A stretch of 44,786 nucleotides of DNA from Aequorivita sp. (GCA_002715485.1 PAZL01000004.1:12087-56872), one strand, 5' to 3'. Positions 1 through 9,099 are shown, numbered from the stretch's first letter. Notes: generated by a model from the sequence alone, not told the origin. Program-made: numbers and translations.

Positions 1-47
1 AATTTTATTTGTAGGAAAAAAGGGCTGTTTTCTTACAATTTAAGGAC

Positions 48-102
48 TTTGATACGGCTTTGCTATGGCTTTGATACGGCTTTGCTATGGCTTTGGTATG
101 GA
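48..102. repeat. 11-bp tandem repeat, five units
   Basis: Five consecutive 11-base units fit TTTGNTAYGGM. The order is TTTGATACGGC, TTTGCTATGGC, TTTGATACGGC, TTTGCTATGGC, TTTGGTATGGA, so the first four form two exact 22-base copies and the last is diverged. The array lies downstream of the wecG-like gene and is not inside any recognised gene. The unit length is close to one helical turn. The function is unknown. Confidence 0.85.
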
Positions 103-142
103 GTATCCGTGGAGGTATTTTTTATGATGGAGTAATTCGCCT

Positions 143-886
143 CTATTTTTTAGAAAAGTGCTCCCTTAACACTAGATATATAAACTTCGAATTACCAACC
201 AAATAGCGTTTCCACATACGTCTCGGCTCTTGGGCAAAACGATAAAACCATTCCAGCCCCGCTTTTTGCATCCATATAGGTGCACGCTTAGTTTTGCCTG
301 CCACTACATCAAAACTGCCGCCAACGCCCATAATTAGATTTACGTCTTTAAGGGTCTCGCGGTATTTATAGAGAAAGTTTTCCTTAATGGGTGATGAGAT
401 GGCCACAAACAACATTTGGGTACCGCTGTCTGCTATCTGTTGGGCAATTTCTTCCTCTTCAGAAGGGCTGAAATAACCATTACGATAACCTGCAATGATG
501 TTGGGACTGTAAATTTCAGAGTATTTGTCAACAACGTTTTTAACCACTTCTTCCTTAGCGCCAAAAAGGAAGATTTTGTTGTTGTTTTTATGTGCCATTT
601 CCACTAGGCTTGCCATTAGGTCTATTCCCGCAACTCGTTCTTTAAGTGGTTTTCCTAAAAAACGTGAAGCCCAAACTACTGCTTGTCCATCAGCGTTAAT
701 AATGTGACTTTGGTTGACGCTGTGGCGCAGTTCTGGATCTTTCTGCAAAGCCACAACTTTTCCAGCGTTAACTACTACATGGTGCACTTGTTCACCTGTT
801 TGTATTTTTTCTTCAACCAAGGCAAGGGTTTCCTGCATGGAGAGGTTATCTATAGTGGTGTTTAGAATTTGAATTCTAGTATTCAT
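143..886 (-). CDS. WecG/TagA/CpsF family glycosyltransferase
   Basis: The 247-residue protein has the length and motifs of the WecG/TagA/CpsF (GT26) family. Visible are NADGQAVVWASRFLG, ERVAGIDL, FLFGA, GVGGSFDVVAGKTKRAP and GLEWFYRFAQEPRR near the C-terminus. Family members transfer N-acetylmannosamine or ManNAc uronic acid from UDP to a lipid-linked sugar at the inner face of the cytoplasmic membrane. The wecB and wecC genes in the same locus make UDP-ManNAcA, so a ManNAcA transferase role as in enterobacterial common antigen synthesis is a reasonable inference. The gene overlaps the end of the upstream toroid-protein gene by 11 bases, so the two are probably co-transcribed. The exact acceptor cannot be told from sequence. 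Confidence 0.9.
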   Translation of the reverse strand: MNTRIQILNTTIDNLSMQETLALVEEKIQTGEQVHHVVVNAGKVVALQKDPELRHSVNQSHIINADGQAVVWASRFLGKPLKERVAGIDLMASLVEMAHKNNNKIFLFGAKEEVVKNVVDKYSEIYSPNIIAGYRNGYFSPSEEEEIAQQIADSGTQMLFVAISSPIKENFLYKYRETLKDVNLIMGVGGSFDVVAGKTKRAPIWMQKAGLEWFYRFAQEPRRMWKRYLVGNSKFIYLVLREHFSKK

Positions 887-2042
887 GTGTTTCTAAAAAA
901 TAGTATGAAAATGCGTAAAACATCCAGGCCTGCGCCCATCTCATATAAGGAATGTTTGAATTGAAATATTTATTCTTTTGATATTGGAAAAACCCTTTTT
1001 CGGATTGCATATTTTCAATGGTCCAATTCAAAACACGATCAATTAATTCTTTGTTTTCTTCGAAAACTTCCAACTTGCTCAAAGTTACAACCAATTGCGC
1101 AGGTGCGTGAATATCTATCGGAAAAACTGAGTTGTTATAATATTTTGAAATTCCTTCTTCGGTAAAAAAGGTTTTTAAAAAATAATCCAATCCTTTTTCA
1201 ATAGGTTCTGAAAAAGAACTATCCCCAGATATTTTTTGGTAGATATAAATACATTCCAGATTGTAGCCAGTATGAAAATTATCTACCCATTGATGATACG
1301 GCAAAGTACCATAGGCCCAAGCACCATTTTCTTGTTGAAAATCAACAGCATACTGAACTGCTTTACGAGCTTCGGCAATTAAATTTTCATCTTTGGTAAA
1401 CTCATATACCAAACTCAATAATTTTGCACCAAGCAATGAAGCATTAAAAACTTGGGTTTTATCCAATGGTGAATAGGAAAATGAAAAATTGCCTTTTTCA
1501 TCATAGGTTCTGTTTAAGTCCTTTAAAATAAATTGCGTTGCGCTTATTGCAACTTCCAAATATGCTTCGTTATTTGTGATTTTATAAGCTTCTAGTAAAG
1601 CTTCCGTGATAAAAGTAGTTGCAACTACCGTAGGCATTCCTTTGGGTTGAAAGAAAGCACGAGCCTGCCAGTCAAAATTATATCCCCAGCAAGCGCCTGA
1701 ATAGCCTTCGGATTGCATATTAATTACTTGTGATGAAAGTTGATTAATTTTATCGAGATATTCAGATTTGGGGTCCGTTTTATAAAGATTGCAATACCCC
1801 GTGATAAAAAGACCGAGTCCCTTCGCATTATACCCTTTTTCTACGGAAGTAATTTGGCGTAAATTAATTGGGCTTCTTTTAAATATCTGAATCCACGCAA
1901 GTCTAAAAAATCGGCTTTTTGAAATTACAGGAATCGATTGGAACAATTTACTGTTCAAACCATCATAGGGGTCCCAACCTTTAAAGTTTTCCTTTTCGCA
2001 ATAGGATTTCAATTTTTGGAAACTATTCTTAAAATCGGCCAT
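876..2042 (-). CDS. alpha/alpha-toroid (six-hairpin glycosidase-like) protein
   Basis: This 388-residue soluble protein has no signal peptide. It is built from repeated helical hairpins with aromatic-rich turns, for example GYNAKGLGLFITGYCNLY, GACWGYNFDWQARAFF, NASLLGAKLLSLVYEF, GAWAYGTLPYHQWVDNFHTGYN and YMRWAQAWMFYAFSYY. Such a pattern is typical of the alpha/alpha-toroid fold shared by six-hairpin glycosidases, polysaccharide lyases and epimerases. It sits between a bi-domain oxidoreductase gene and the WecG-like gene, so a role in making or trimming a surface glycan is inferred. I cannot identify catalytic residues or name a substrate. The ATG at 2042 follows a TACTTTTG element and a terminator-like hairpin, which suggests its own promoter. 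Confidence 0.65.
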   Translation of the reverse strand: MADFKNSFQKLKSYCEKENFKGWDPYDGLNSKLFQSIPVISKSRFFRLAWIQIFKRSPINLRQITSVEKGYNAKGLGLFITGYCNLYKTDPKSEYLDKINQLSSQVINMQSEGYSGACWGYNFDWQARAFFQPKGMPTVVATTFITEALLEAYKITNNEAYLEVAISATQFILKDLNRTYDEKGNFSFSYSPLDKTQVFNASLLGAKLLSLVYEFTKDENLIAEARKAVQYAVDFQQENGAWAYGTLPYHQWVDNFHTGYNLECIYIYQKISGDSSFSEPIEKGLDYFLKTFFTEEGISKYYNNSVFPIDIHAPAQLVVTLSKLEVFEENKELIDRVLNWTIENMQSEKGFFQYQKNKYFNSNIPYMRWAQAWMFYAFSYYFLETHEY

Positions 2043-2069
2043 TCGTTCCTACATTGTTCTTTGGAGTTG

Positions 2070-2077
2070 CAAAAGTA
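2070..2077 (-). promoter_or_regulatory. Bacteroidota -7 element before the toroid gene
   Basis: The minus strand reads TACTTTTG, an exact match to TAnnTTTG, 27 bases before the ATG at 2042 and just downstream of the hairpin at 2104-2136. No clear -33 TTG is visible. Confidence 0.5.
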
Positions 2078-2103
2078 AGGGAAATAAGTAAATAGTATAT
2101 AAA

Positions 2104-2136
2104 AGGCTTCACAGGTTTCAAAAATCTGTGAAGCCT
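2104..2136 (-). terminator. hairpin terminator after the bi-domain oxidoreductase
   Basis: A perfect 11-bp inverted repeat (AGGCTTCACAG and CTGTGAAGCCT) encloses 11 bases, some of which can extend the stem. On the minus strand it is followed by TTTTATATA. It lies 20 bases beyond the stop of the bi-domain gene, as expected for intrinsic termination or attenuation before the toroid-wecG pair. Confidence 0.75.
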
Positions 2137-2156
2137 GAGAAAATCATTTTTTTTAT

Positions 2157-4298
2157 TTAAATATCTTGCGGCAATCCTGTAGCCAAAGAATCCAAAATTT
2201 TAAACGTGGTAAGCGTTGTAAGATATATAGATTCAAAAGGAATCGAAGCTTCGGTATTTTGTTTTAAGGATTTTAAAAAGGTCTCAACTTCTTGTTTGTG
2301 GCCTTTTCCGTCCAATTTAAGTTTTATTTGTTTGTTGCCTTTGTGGATATCACCTTTTCTGAAATCGTGGATTCTACCCACTTTTCCACCACTAAAAACT
2401 TCAATCAATTCTTTTGGAAGCGATTTGTCGCCATTGCCAAGATATAAAAGATTCCCGATAGAACCATCGCTAAAGGAAACGGTAATAGAAATATTATCTT
2501 CAGTTGTTAAGCTTTGATTGTCCGTTTTAATGGAAGCTGCATAAACCTTTACAGGTTTTGCATCAGTAAAATATTGCATCAAATCAATAAAATGGCACAT
2601 TTCACCAATAATTCTTCCGCCGCCAATATTTTTGTTCTGTGTCCAATGATCCTTTGGAATAAAGCCTGCATTTATACGAATGTTCACCACTTTTGGTTCG
2701 CCATTACCAGCAAATTCGGACTTTATCTTTTCAGCAATTGGGGAAAATCTTCGTTTGAAGCCGACCATTAATTTTTGGTTGTTTTCCGAATAAACCTTTT
2801 TAACCTCCTCTAGTTCGTCATAATTCATCGCCAAGGGCTTCTCAACGAAAACATTTTTTCCTGCTTTCAAAGCCTCCATAGTGTATGAAGCGTGGCTGTT
2901 GTGTGGCGTTGCAATAAAAACCGTGTTTATTTTGCTATTGTTGATTACATCCTGCGCATCGGAAGAGGCATTGTTAAATCCGAACTTTGAAGCAACGTTT
3001 TTCGCAGTAATTCCCTTGGTTGTCACAACCGTATCTAGAGACGCTCCCTCTTTCTTAGTATAAGGAATCAAATAACTCTGCGCAAAACTACCCGCACCAA
3101 TGAAACCGATGTTTAGAGTTGAAATGGCATTTGACTTTACTGAAACAAGCGATGTCTTTTTCGTCTCGCTTTCTGGATAGGAAAGGAGAATACCAATGTG
3201 TGGCTCATCTACTTTGCCCAAAACAATATCATACGCTTTTTCGGCATCGGCAATATCAAAGGTATGTGTGATAAGATCTTTAAGTTTTACGGTGCCTTGA
3301 GAGATGAGATCCAAAAAGGTTTCCATATTGCGTTGCTCGGTGTAGCGCACGTATGCAAAAGGATAGTCAACACCATCTTCTTCATAAACAGTATCATATC
3401 GTCCTGGGCCGTAAGAACAAGACATTTTCAGTTCAAGTTCCTTTCTATAAAAATCTGGGTCGCGGGGAATGTCCATCTTTACGGCGCCCACTACAATAAC
3501 TTTTCCTTTTTTACGGCTTATTACTGCGGAAAGCTCAATGGGGTCGTTGCTTGGCGCAGCGGCTGTGATAATCACACTGTCAAAACCATGGCCATCAGTA
3601 AAATTATCTATTGCTGTATTTAAGTTTGAATCGCTTCGCAACATTGCGGCATCCGCCCCACTTTTTATGGCGAGGTCAACCAAGTTTTTGGAAAGATCCA
3701 CACCAAAAACACGGCAGCCGTTTGCTTTTAATAATTGCACGGTAAGCTGACCTAAAAGTCCGAGACCGATTACACAAACCTTATCGCCCAATCTGGGTTC
3801 TGCTTGGCGTACGCCCTGTAAGGCGATTGCGCCCAACGTAGTAAAACTTGCTTCTTCAAAAGAAACATTATCTGGGATTTTAACTACCAAGTTCTGCGGA
3901 ATGGCAACCACTTCAGCATGTGATGCATAATCCTGTCCAGCACAGGCAACACGATCGCCCGGAGTGAATTTGCTGTTGCTATCCATGGAAGCGGCAACAA
4001 CACCAGAGGTACTGTAACCAAGTGCTTTTAACGAATCAAGTTTTGTTTTTACTTTATCGATGGTGGCTTTTAAGCCCTCTTTTTTTATATTTTGAAGTAC
4101 TTGCGCAACAAGATCTGGACGTTGTTTGGCTTTGCCGATAAGGCTGGCTTTCCCAACTTTTACGGTACCTCTTTCAGTTCCTGCGCTTATTAAGGAATAT
4201 TTGTTCTCAACTAATACCATATTTTCCGAAATGGAAGGGTTTGGCACTTCATCTACATATAATTCTCCTGTTTTAAAGTTTTGGATTACTTGCTTCAT
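2157..4298 (-). CDS. bi-domain oxidoreductase (MDR-type plus Gfo/Idh/MocA)
   Basis: The 713-residue protein fuses two dehydrogenase domains. Residues 1 to about 375 resemble the medium-chain alcohol dehydrogenase (MDR) superfamily, with a Rossmann motif GLGLLG at 178-183. Residues 396-713 are a Gfo/Idh/MocA domain with nucleotide-binding motif GFIGAGSFAQ at 398-407 and the family EKP signature at 486-488. The usual zinc-binding Cys and GHE of alcohol dehydrogenases are absent, because the region reads LISAGTERG. This arrangement is a recognised 'bi-domain oxidoreductase' family often found in surface polysaccharide loci. The substrate is unknown, but a nucleotide sugar or glycan intermediate is likely. 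A TACTTTTG promoter element precedes it and a hairpin follows it. Confidence 0.9.
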   Translation of the reverse strand: MKQVIQNFKTGELYVDEVPNPSISENMVLVENKYSLISAGTERGTVKVGKASLIGKAKQRPDLVAQVLQNIKKEGLKATIDKVKTKLDSLKALGYSTSGVVAASMDSNSKFTPGDRVACAGQDYASHAEVVAIPQNLVVKIPDNVSFEEASFTTLGAIALQGVRQAEPRLGDKVCVIGLGLLGQLTVQLLKANGCRVFGVDLSKNLVDLAIKSGADAAMLRSDSNLNTAIDNFTDGHGFDSVIITAAAPSNDPIELSAVISRKKGKVIVVGAVKMDIPRDPDFYRKELELKMSCSYGPGRYDTVYEEDGVDYPFAYVRYTEQRNMETFLDLISQGTVKLKDLITHTFDIADAEKAYDIVLGKVDEPHIGILLSYPESETKKTSLVSVKSNAISTLNIGFIGAGSFAQSYLIPYTKKEGASLDTVVTTKGITAKNVASKFGFNNASSDAQDVINNSKINTVFIATPHNSHASYTMEALKAGKNVFVEKPLAMNYDELEEVKKVYSENNQKLMVGFKRRFSPIAEKIKSEFAGNGEPKVVNIRINAGFIPKDHWTQNKNIGGGRIIGEMCHFIDLMQYFTDAKPVKVYAASIKTDNQSLTTEDNISITVSFSDGSIGNLLYLGNGDKSLPKELIEVFSGGKVGRIHDFRKGDIHKGNKQIKLKLDGKGHKQEVETFLKSLKQNTEASIPFESIYLTTLTTFKILDSLATGLPQDI

Positions 4299-4315
4299 TA
4301 TTGCGAATTTTGGTG

Positions 4316-4323
4316 CAAAAGTA
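4316..4323 (-). promoter_or_regulatory. promoter of the bi-domain oxidoreductase gene
   Basis: The minus strand reads TACTTTTG (consensus TAnnTTTG) 17 bases before the ATG at 4298. A TTGG lies 20 bases further upstream and fits the -33 TTG position. The leader would be very short. Confidence 0.6.
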
Positions 4324-4433
4324 AGGTTTTTGAAGACGAGAATCCAATAAAATACTTATTTTAAAAATTTGAGTTTCTGAAAGCAAGGCGATGAAAATAG
4401 ATGGAAACTGAAATAATATTTTTTGGCAGGTTC

Positions 4434-5477
4434 CTACATTTTAATAAATTTCTTTGTACCCCTATTACCATCAAATGTAACTTCCACAAAATAGATGCCA
4501 GCACTTAATTGTGAAACATCTATACTATTTGAAGTATATTCATTTACCAAAGTTCCTTGGGGAGAGTATATTTTTACATTCTCAATGGGGGTTTTTGATT
4601 GAATGTTTAGCATATTGTTGGTAGGGTTGGGAAAAACTTTGAAAGACAGGCTGTCAAAAACATTCAATCCTAAGGCAGTGCCATCAAATGATATCCAATC
4701 ATAATAATTTTCTTGAAATGCAACACCAGGATCCAAAGCTCCAAGAATTGAACTGCTTCCTGAATTTTTATCAATAATTCGAAAATCATATTGTAGAAAA
4801 CCAATATCAGTTAAATAAATATTATTTGTATTTGGATCCCATGCCATACCTCCTCTTCGAGCATCAAAACCAAGGGGGCCAATTAATGTAGATTCTCCAG
4901 TGTTTTTATCTAAACTGTAGAAATTATCATTATTAATGTCATATGAATACATTTGGCCACTTCCGTCAATAGCTAAAGAAGTGGGGTTAATACCAGTTGA
5001 ACCAATTAAAGTAGAATTTGCTGTGCCGAGATCAATAGAATATAATTCACTATTTGATATTGCATATAATATACCCGAAGTTGGGTCGAATTCTAAACCT
5101 CTCCAACTTAGATAATTTAAGGTTCCAATTTGGATATTAATATTCGCGTCTAAATCATAAAAACTTAAGACATATTCATTATCGGCGTACACATAAGAAA
5201 TGGTGTAGATAAGATTTGGATTATTTGGATCAATTGCTCCTCCAGAATAACTTCTTAATACATTGAATGGATATGAAAAAATATCTTCTAGGTTATTGGT
5301 GTCATAAGTGCGAAATCTCTTTATATACTCTTGCTGCCCTAATATTCGATTCCCTGTCATACCAGTATAAACGTAAGAGCCACTTAAAACCTCTTTAGAA
5401 TCAGTGTTTATTGTTTGAGATATTAGCAAATTGGAAATAAAAAATATTGAGATCAAAAAAATGACTCTTAATTTCAT
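4434..5477 (-). CDS. secreted beta-propeller-like protein with T9SS type A sorting domain
   Basis: The 347-residue protein begins with a signal peptide (about residues 1-20, ending LLISQ). The middle contains repeated short beta segments such as GILYAISNSELYSIDLGT, GQMYSYDINNDNFYSLDKNT and NIYLTDIGF, which suggests a beta-propeller. The last 69 residues, starting FKVFPNPT and ending TKKFIKM, form a type A C-terminal domain for type IX secretion. It should be exported through Sec and then the T9SS and attached to the cell surface or released. It is about two-thirds identical to the next gene upstream (5496-6545), an obvious tandem duplicate 18 bases away. The ligand is unknown. Confidence 0.85.
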   Translation of the reverse strand: MKLRVIFLISIFFISNLLISQTINTDSKEVLSGSYVYTGMTGNRILGQQEYIKRFRTYDTNNLEDIFSYPFNVLRSYSGGAIDPNNPNLIYTISYVYADNEYVLSFYDLDANINIQIGTLNYLSWRGLEFDPTSGILYAISNSELYSIDLGTANSTLIGSTGINPTSLAIDGSGQMYSYDINNDNFYSLDKNTGESTLIGPLGFDARRGGMAWDPNTNNIYLTDIGFLQYDFRIIDKNSGSSSILGALDPGVAFQENYYDWISFDGTALGLNVFDSLSFKVFPNPTNNMLNIQSKTPIENVKIYSPQGTLVNEYTSNSIDVSQLSAGIYFVEVTFDGNRGTKKFIKM

Positions 5478-5495
5478 AATTTATGTTTTGGTTTT

Positions 5496-6545
5496 TTACA
5501 TTTTTATAAATTTCTTTGTACCCCTCTTACCATCAACTGTAACTTCCACAAAATAAATTCCAGCACTTAATTGCGAAACATCTATACTATTTGATGAATA
5601 TTCATTTATCAAAACTCCTTGGGGAGAATATAATTTAACTTTTTCAATAGGGGTTTTTGATTGAATGTTTAGTGTATAATTAGTAGGATTGGGGAAAAGT
5701 TTGAAAGAGATATTGTCAAAATTATTCAATCCTAAAGCACTACCGTCAAATGCTATCCAATTATAATATATCTGTTGAAATTCAAAACCACCATATAAAG
5801 ATCCTAAAATAGAGCTCATTCCCGTATTTTTATCAATAATCCGGAAATCTGAAGTTTGATTATCCCAACTAATTGATATTAAAAAAATATTATCTGTATT
5901 TGGATCCCAAGCCATACCACCTATTTTGGCATCGAAATCAAGGGGGGCTATAAATGTAGACTCTCCAGTATTTTTGTCTATACTGTAGAAGTTATCACTA
6001 TTTATATCATAAGAATACATTTGTCCATTACCGTCTATGGCTAAAGAAGTATTGTTAATACCGGTTATGCCAATAATTGTTGAAATTGCCGTAGTGGGAT
6101 CAATAGAATATAACGTATTATTTGTTATTGCATATAAATTTCCAGATTGGGGGTCGAATGCCAAGCCTTTCCAATTTCTGAAATCTAAAATCCCAATTTG
6201 GGTATTAGTGTTCGTATCTAAGTCAAAAGAATTAAAGACATATTGATTATCAGAATATATATAGGAAATGGTATAAATATATCTTGGATTATTGGGGTCA
6301 ATTGCTCCACCGTGAGATCTTCTTAATACACCAAACGGATAAGAAAGTAAAGTTTCTAAATTATTTGTATCATAAGTTCTAAATTTCTTTATATACTCTT
6401 GATCCCCCAAAATTTGATACCAAGTCAAACCTGTATAAACATAAGAGCCACTTAAAGTCTCTTTAGAATCAGTATTTATTGTTTGAGAGATTAGCAAATT
6501 GGAGTTAAAAAATACTATAATTAAAAATATTATTTTTAGTTTCAT
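5496..6545 (-). CDS. secreted beta-propeller-like protein with T9SS type A sorting domain (paralogue)
   Basis: This 349-residue protein is a tandem paralogue of the 4434-5477 product along its whole length. They share a signal peptide ending LLISQ, the propeller-like repeats (GNLYAITNNTLYSIDPTT, GQMYSYDINSDNFYSIDKNT) and the T9SS sorting domain from FKLFPNPT to TKKFIKM. By eye the sorting domains agree at about 59 of 69 positions, somewhat better than the rest of the proteins. No TAnnTTTG element is obvious upstream, so it may be transcribed from the LRR gene's promoter. It is likely surface exposed. A role in adhesion or glycan binding would be a guess. Confidence 0.85.
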   Translation of the reverse strand: MKLKIIFLIIVFFNSNLLISQTINTDSKETLSGSYVYTGLTWYQILGDQEYIKKFRTYDTNNLETLLSYPFGVLRRSHGGAIDPNNPRYIYTISYIYSDNQYVFNSFDLDTNTNTQIGILDFRNWKGLAFDPQSGNLYAITNNTLYSIDPTTAISTIIGITGINNTSLAIDGNGQMYSYDINSDNFYSIDKNTGESTFIAPLDFDAKIGGMAWDPNTDNIFLISISWDNQTSDFRIIDKNTGMSSILGSLYGGFEFQQIYYNWIAFDGSALGLNNFDNISFKLFPNPTNYTLNIQSKTPIEKVKLYSPQGVLINEYSSNSIDVSQLSAGIYFVEVTVDGKRGTKKFIKM

Positions 6546-6594
6546 AACTTACTTTTTAAGTTTTCTATAATTTAATCATAATTTTTCAGAGCCC

Positions 6595-7995
6595 TTATAC
6601 TTTAATAAATTTCTTTGTTACACTCTTACCATTAACCGTAACATCCACAAAATAAATTCCAGAACTTAATTGTGAAACATCTAAACTATTTGATGAATAT
6701 TCATTTATCAAAACTCCTTGAGGAGAATATATTTCTACGTTCTCAATGGGGGTTTTTGATTGAATGTTTAGTATATTTTTAGTAGGATTGGGGAATAATT
6801 TAAAATCGACGGCAGCGAAGTCTTCAATACCAACCAATTCGCAAAATTCACTATAAGAAGCCGTAGTATCTTTACACCAATTATTGTTGTTGCAAGTTCT
6901 AGTATTTGCATAATTCTCATCATCCACTTGAATACAGGCTAAATTAGAATTGTCATATACTTCCATATTATTTAGCATTGTATTATTTACGTTTTGAATG
7001 TTGAAATTTCTTAAATGATTGTTGTTACCCTCAATCCAAATGAGGTTTGGGTTTTGAGATAAATCAAGCGTAGCTATCTCATTGTTATCAAATTTAATAT
7101 CATAAAGCAATGGATTATGGGAAACATCTAGCTTATTAAGCTGATTATTAGAACAAAAAAAAAGCAACTGAGGATTTGTTGACAAATCAATATCCGTAAA
7201 TCGGTTGGAATCGATTTGAAGGTAGCGAAGATCTGGATTAAAACTTAAATCTAATGTCGATAAATTATTATAGCGACAGACTAGATAGTCAAGACTGGGA
7301 TTGTTAGATGTATCTAAACTATTCAGGCTATTGTTTTGACATTCTATTCCTGTAAGATTCAAATTGTTTGATATATCTATATTTCCCAAGGGGTTTGAGG
7401 TACAGCCTAAGTAATTAAGATTGGAATTTTGAGAGACATCTAAGCTTGATAAATTGTTTCTTTTGCATATTAATACCTCAAGATTTAGATTTTGGGACAC
7501 ATCTAAATTTAAAATATTATTGTCTGAACAATCGAGTCTCTTAAGACTTGGATTTTGCGAAATATCTAAAGCTGCCAAATTATTTTGGTATAATTCAAAA
7601 ATTTCTAAATTTTGATTTTCAACTATACTGAAGTTTGTCAAATCATTACCAGAAATATTTAGTTCAATAAGATTAGGGGCAGTAGCTAGATTTAGAGTTG
7701 TTATAAAATTACCATCGCAGTTAAAATACTCCAAGTATGTAAAACTTTCAATACCTACCAAATTGCTTATTAACTGGTTGTCTACCTTTAATCTTAAAAC
7801 TGCGTCAGCTTCACTAATTTGTATTTCTCCATCATTATTCGTATCGGCATCTGCGTTAAATATTCCATCGCCATTTGTATCTACACAATGGGTATTTATC
7901 AATGCATTTTTAAAATTTGCATTTGGAATATTCACAATCTGGCCTAATGAGAACTGTGCTAATAAAAGTGCTGATATAATTAATAAATTTTTCAT
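6595..7995 (-). CDS. secreted leucine-rich-repeat protein with T9SS sorting domain
   Basis: The 466-residue protein has a signal peptide (residues 1-18, ending FSLG). Two acidic calcium-binding-like loops follow (DTNGDG at 39-44 and DTNNDGEI at 51-58). About twelve leucine-rich repeats of 21 residues come next, pattern LxxLxCxxNxLxxLDxSxNPx, spanning about residues 87-345. A cysteine-containing spacer (CNNNNWC) leads to the T9SS type A sorting domain at the C-terminus (FKLFPNPT to TKKFIKV). One repeat is a residue short, next to an A-rich run at about 7151-7159. The protein should be secreted and surface attached, where LRRs commonly bind proteins or glycans. Its sorting domain is nearly the same as in the two following genes although the passenger is unrelated. 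Confidence 0.9.
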   Translation of the reverse strand: MKNLLIISALLLAQFSLGQIVNIPNANFKNALINTHCVDTNGDGIFNADADTNNDGEIQISEADAVLRLKVDNQLISNLVGIESFTYLEYFNCDGNFITTLNLATAPNLIELNISGNDLTNFSIVENQNLEIFELYQNNLAALDISQNPSLKRLDCSDNNILNLDVSQNLNLEVLICKRNNLSSLDVSQNSNLNYLGCTSNPLGNIDISNNLNLTGIECQNNSLNSLDTSNNPSLDYLVCRYNNLSTLDLSFNPDLRYLQIDSNRFTDIDLSTNPQLLFFCSNNQLNKLDVSHNPLLYDIKFDNNEIATLDLSQNPNLIWIEGNNNHLRNFNIQNVNNTMLNNMEVYDNSNLACIQVDDENYANTRTCNNNNWCKDTTASYSEFCELVGIEDFAAVDFKLFPNPTKNILNIQSKTPIENVEIYSPQGVLINEYSSNSLDVSQLSSGIYFVDVTVNGKSVTKKFIKV

Positions 7996-8062
7996 GCTGC
8001 TACTGATAATTGTCTTAAAGATAAGAATTACTAATAAAAAAATAAATGATTAAACTTTTATC

Positions 8063-9082
8063 TTAAAAGATTGAAGAATACATTTCTCGATAGACTTGAA
8101 TGTTAATCTCTAAAGGATTTAATGGTTCCCTTTTGTATTTATTCAAAGTTTCATTAATTTTTAAATATAAATCTTGGCTATCTCTATTCTTAAATAAAAT
8201 TGTGCCTTCAGGCCTAAAGGTAACATCAGAGGCTATAATTGGTCGGTTTAAAAATAGTGCTTCTCTTACTGTTAGGGCATCGCCATCTGTATTTGTTGCG
8301 CGGACTACCAAATCACTCACCATCATTAGTTTTACAAAAGAAATGGGATAGGGTATTAAGGTAATTTCTTCCCCTAAATTTTCATCTTTAATTATTTGCG
8401 CATAATGGTCGTATAGATTTAGTTTTTCTTCCATTGAAGCTATCACAAAAATAATTTTATAGTTTTTATTGTCCTTTTTTATGGAACGGGCAACATCAAT
8501 TAACAAATCCAATCCATATAGATCCTGCTCCTTATGTAAAACCAGCTTAAATGCATTGTTTACTATTATTTTTTTACTCTTATTTTTTTCTAAAAGAGTC
8601 AAGATTTCTATTGGTAAATTTTTTTCTTCAGATATATCTGGGGGGATAAAAGCAGGTATGATAATCTCATTTTTTATTTTAAATTTTTTTGAAATTTCTT
8701 TACTAACAAAAATTGTTTTGGACGTTAGTGATAAAAATAATTGAGTAATACTTATTGAGTATCTATTGGTAAGATTACTCAACGAATGAATTGTAACTAC
8801 AGTTTTTTTTCTTAATAAGAAAGCTAGAAAAATATGTATACATCGAAGCCACCAAATGCCAGTATGAATGTGAACAACATCTGCATCCTTTAACAATCTT
8901 AAATATTTAGGTATATTTTTACTTCTTAAGTTAAATACATTAGTTTCAACCTTAGTTCTTGGAGACTCATCAATAAAAGTGAAATCATGTAGCTCCTTTA
9001 ATAGTGAGGCAAGTCTCTTGATATGAATACTTACTCCTCCAACAGCAGAATAGGGTCCAATTTCTAATATATTCTTCTTCAT
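8063..9082 (-). CDS. family 4 glycosyltransferase
   Basis: The 339-residue GT-B type enzyme has an N-terminal acceptor-domain motif (GPYSAVGGVSIHI, 9-21), HIHTG at 71-75, and a C-terminal nucleotide-sugar region DGDALTVREALFLNRP starting at 266, with the conserved Glu at 274. GT4 enzymes transfer a sugar from a nucleotide donor to a lipid-linked oligosaccharide on the cytoplasmic side of the membrane. It is the last gene of the polysaccharide operon, 17 bases after the O-antigen ligase-like gene. It and the WecG-like protein are the only glycosyltransferases recognised here. Rhamnose is a possible donor sugar, but the sequence does not decide it. Confidence 0.88.
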   Translation of the reverse strand: MKKNILEIGPYSAVGGVSIHIKRLASLLKELHDFTFIDESPRTKVETNVFNLRSKNIPKYLRLLKDADVVHIHTGIWWLRCIHIFLAFLLRKKTVVTIHSLSNLTNRYSISITQLFLSLTSKTIFVSKEISKKFKIKNEIIIPAFIPPDISEEKNLPIEILTLLEKNKSKKIIVNNAFKLVLHKEQDLYGLDLLIDVARSIKKDNKNYKIIFVIASMEEKLNLYDHYAQIIKDENLGEEITLIPYPISFVKLMMVSDLVVRATNTDGDALTVREALFLNRPIIASDVTFRPEGTILFKNRDSQDLYLKINETLNKYKREPLNPLEINIQVYREMYSSIF

Positions 9083-9099
9083 CTATTTAATATCACAAA

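Noticed and set aside
48-102. CRISPR-like array at the left edge
   Set aside because: The units are 11 bases with no spacers between them, so it is a simple tandem repeat. No cas gene is present.
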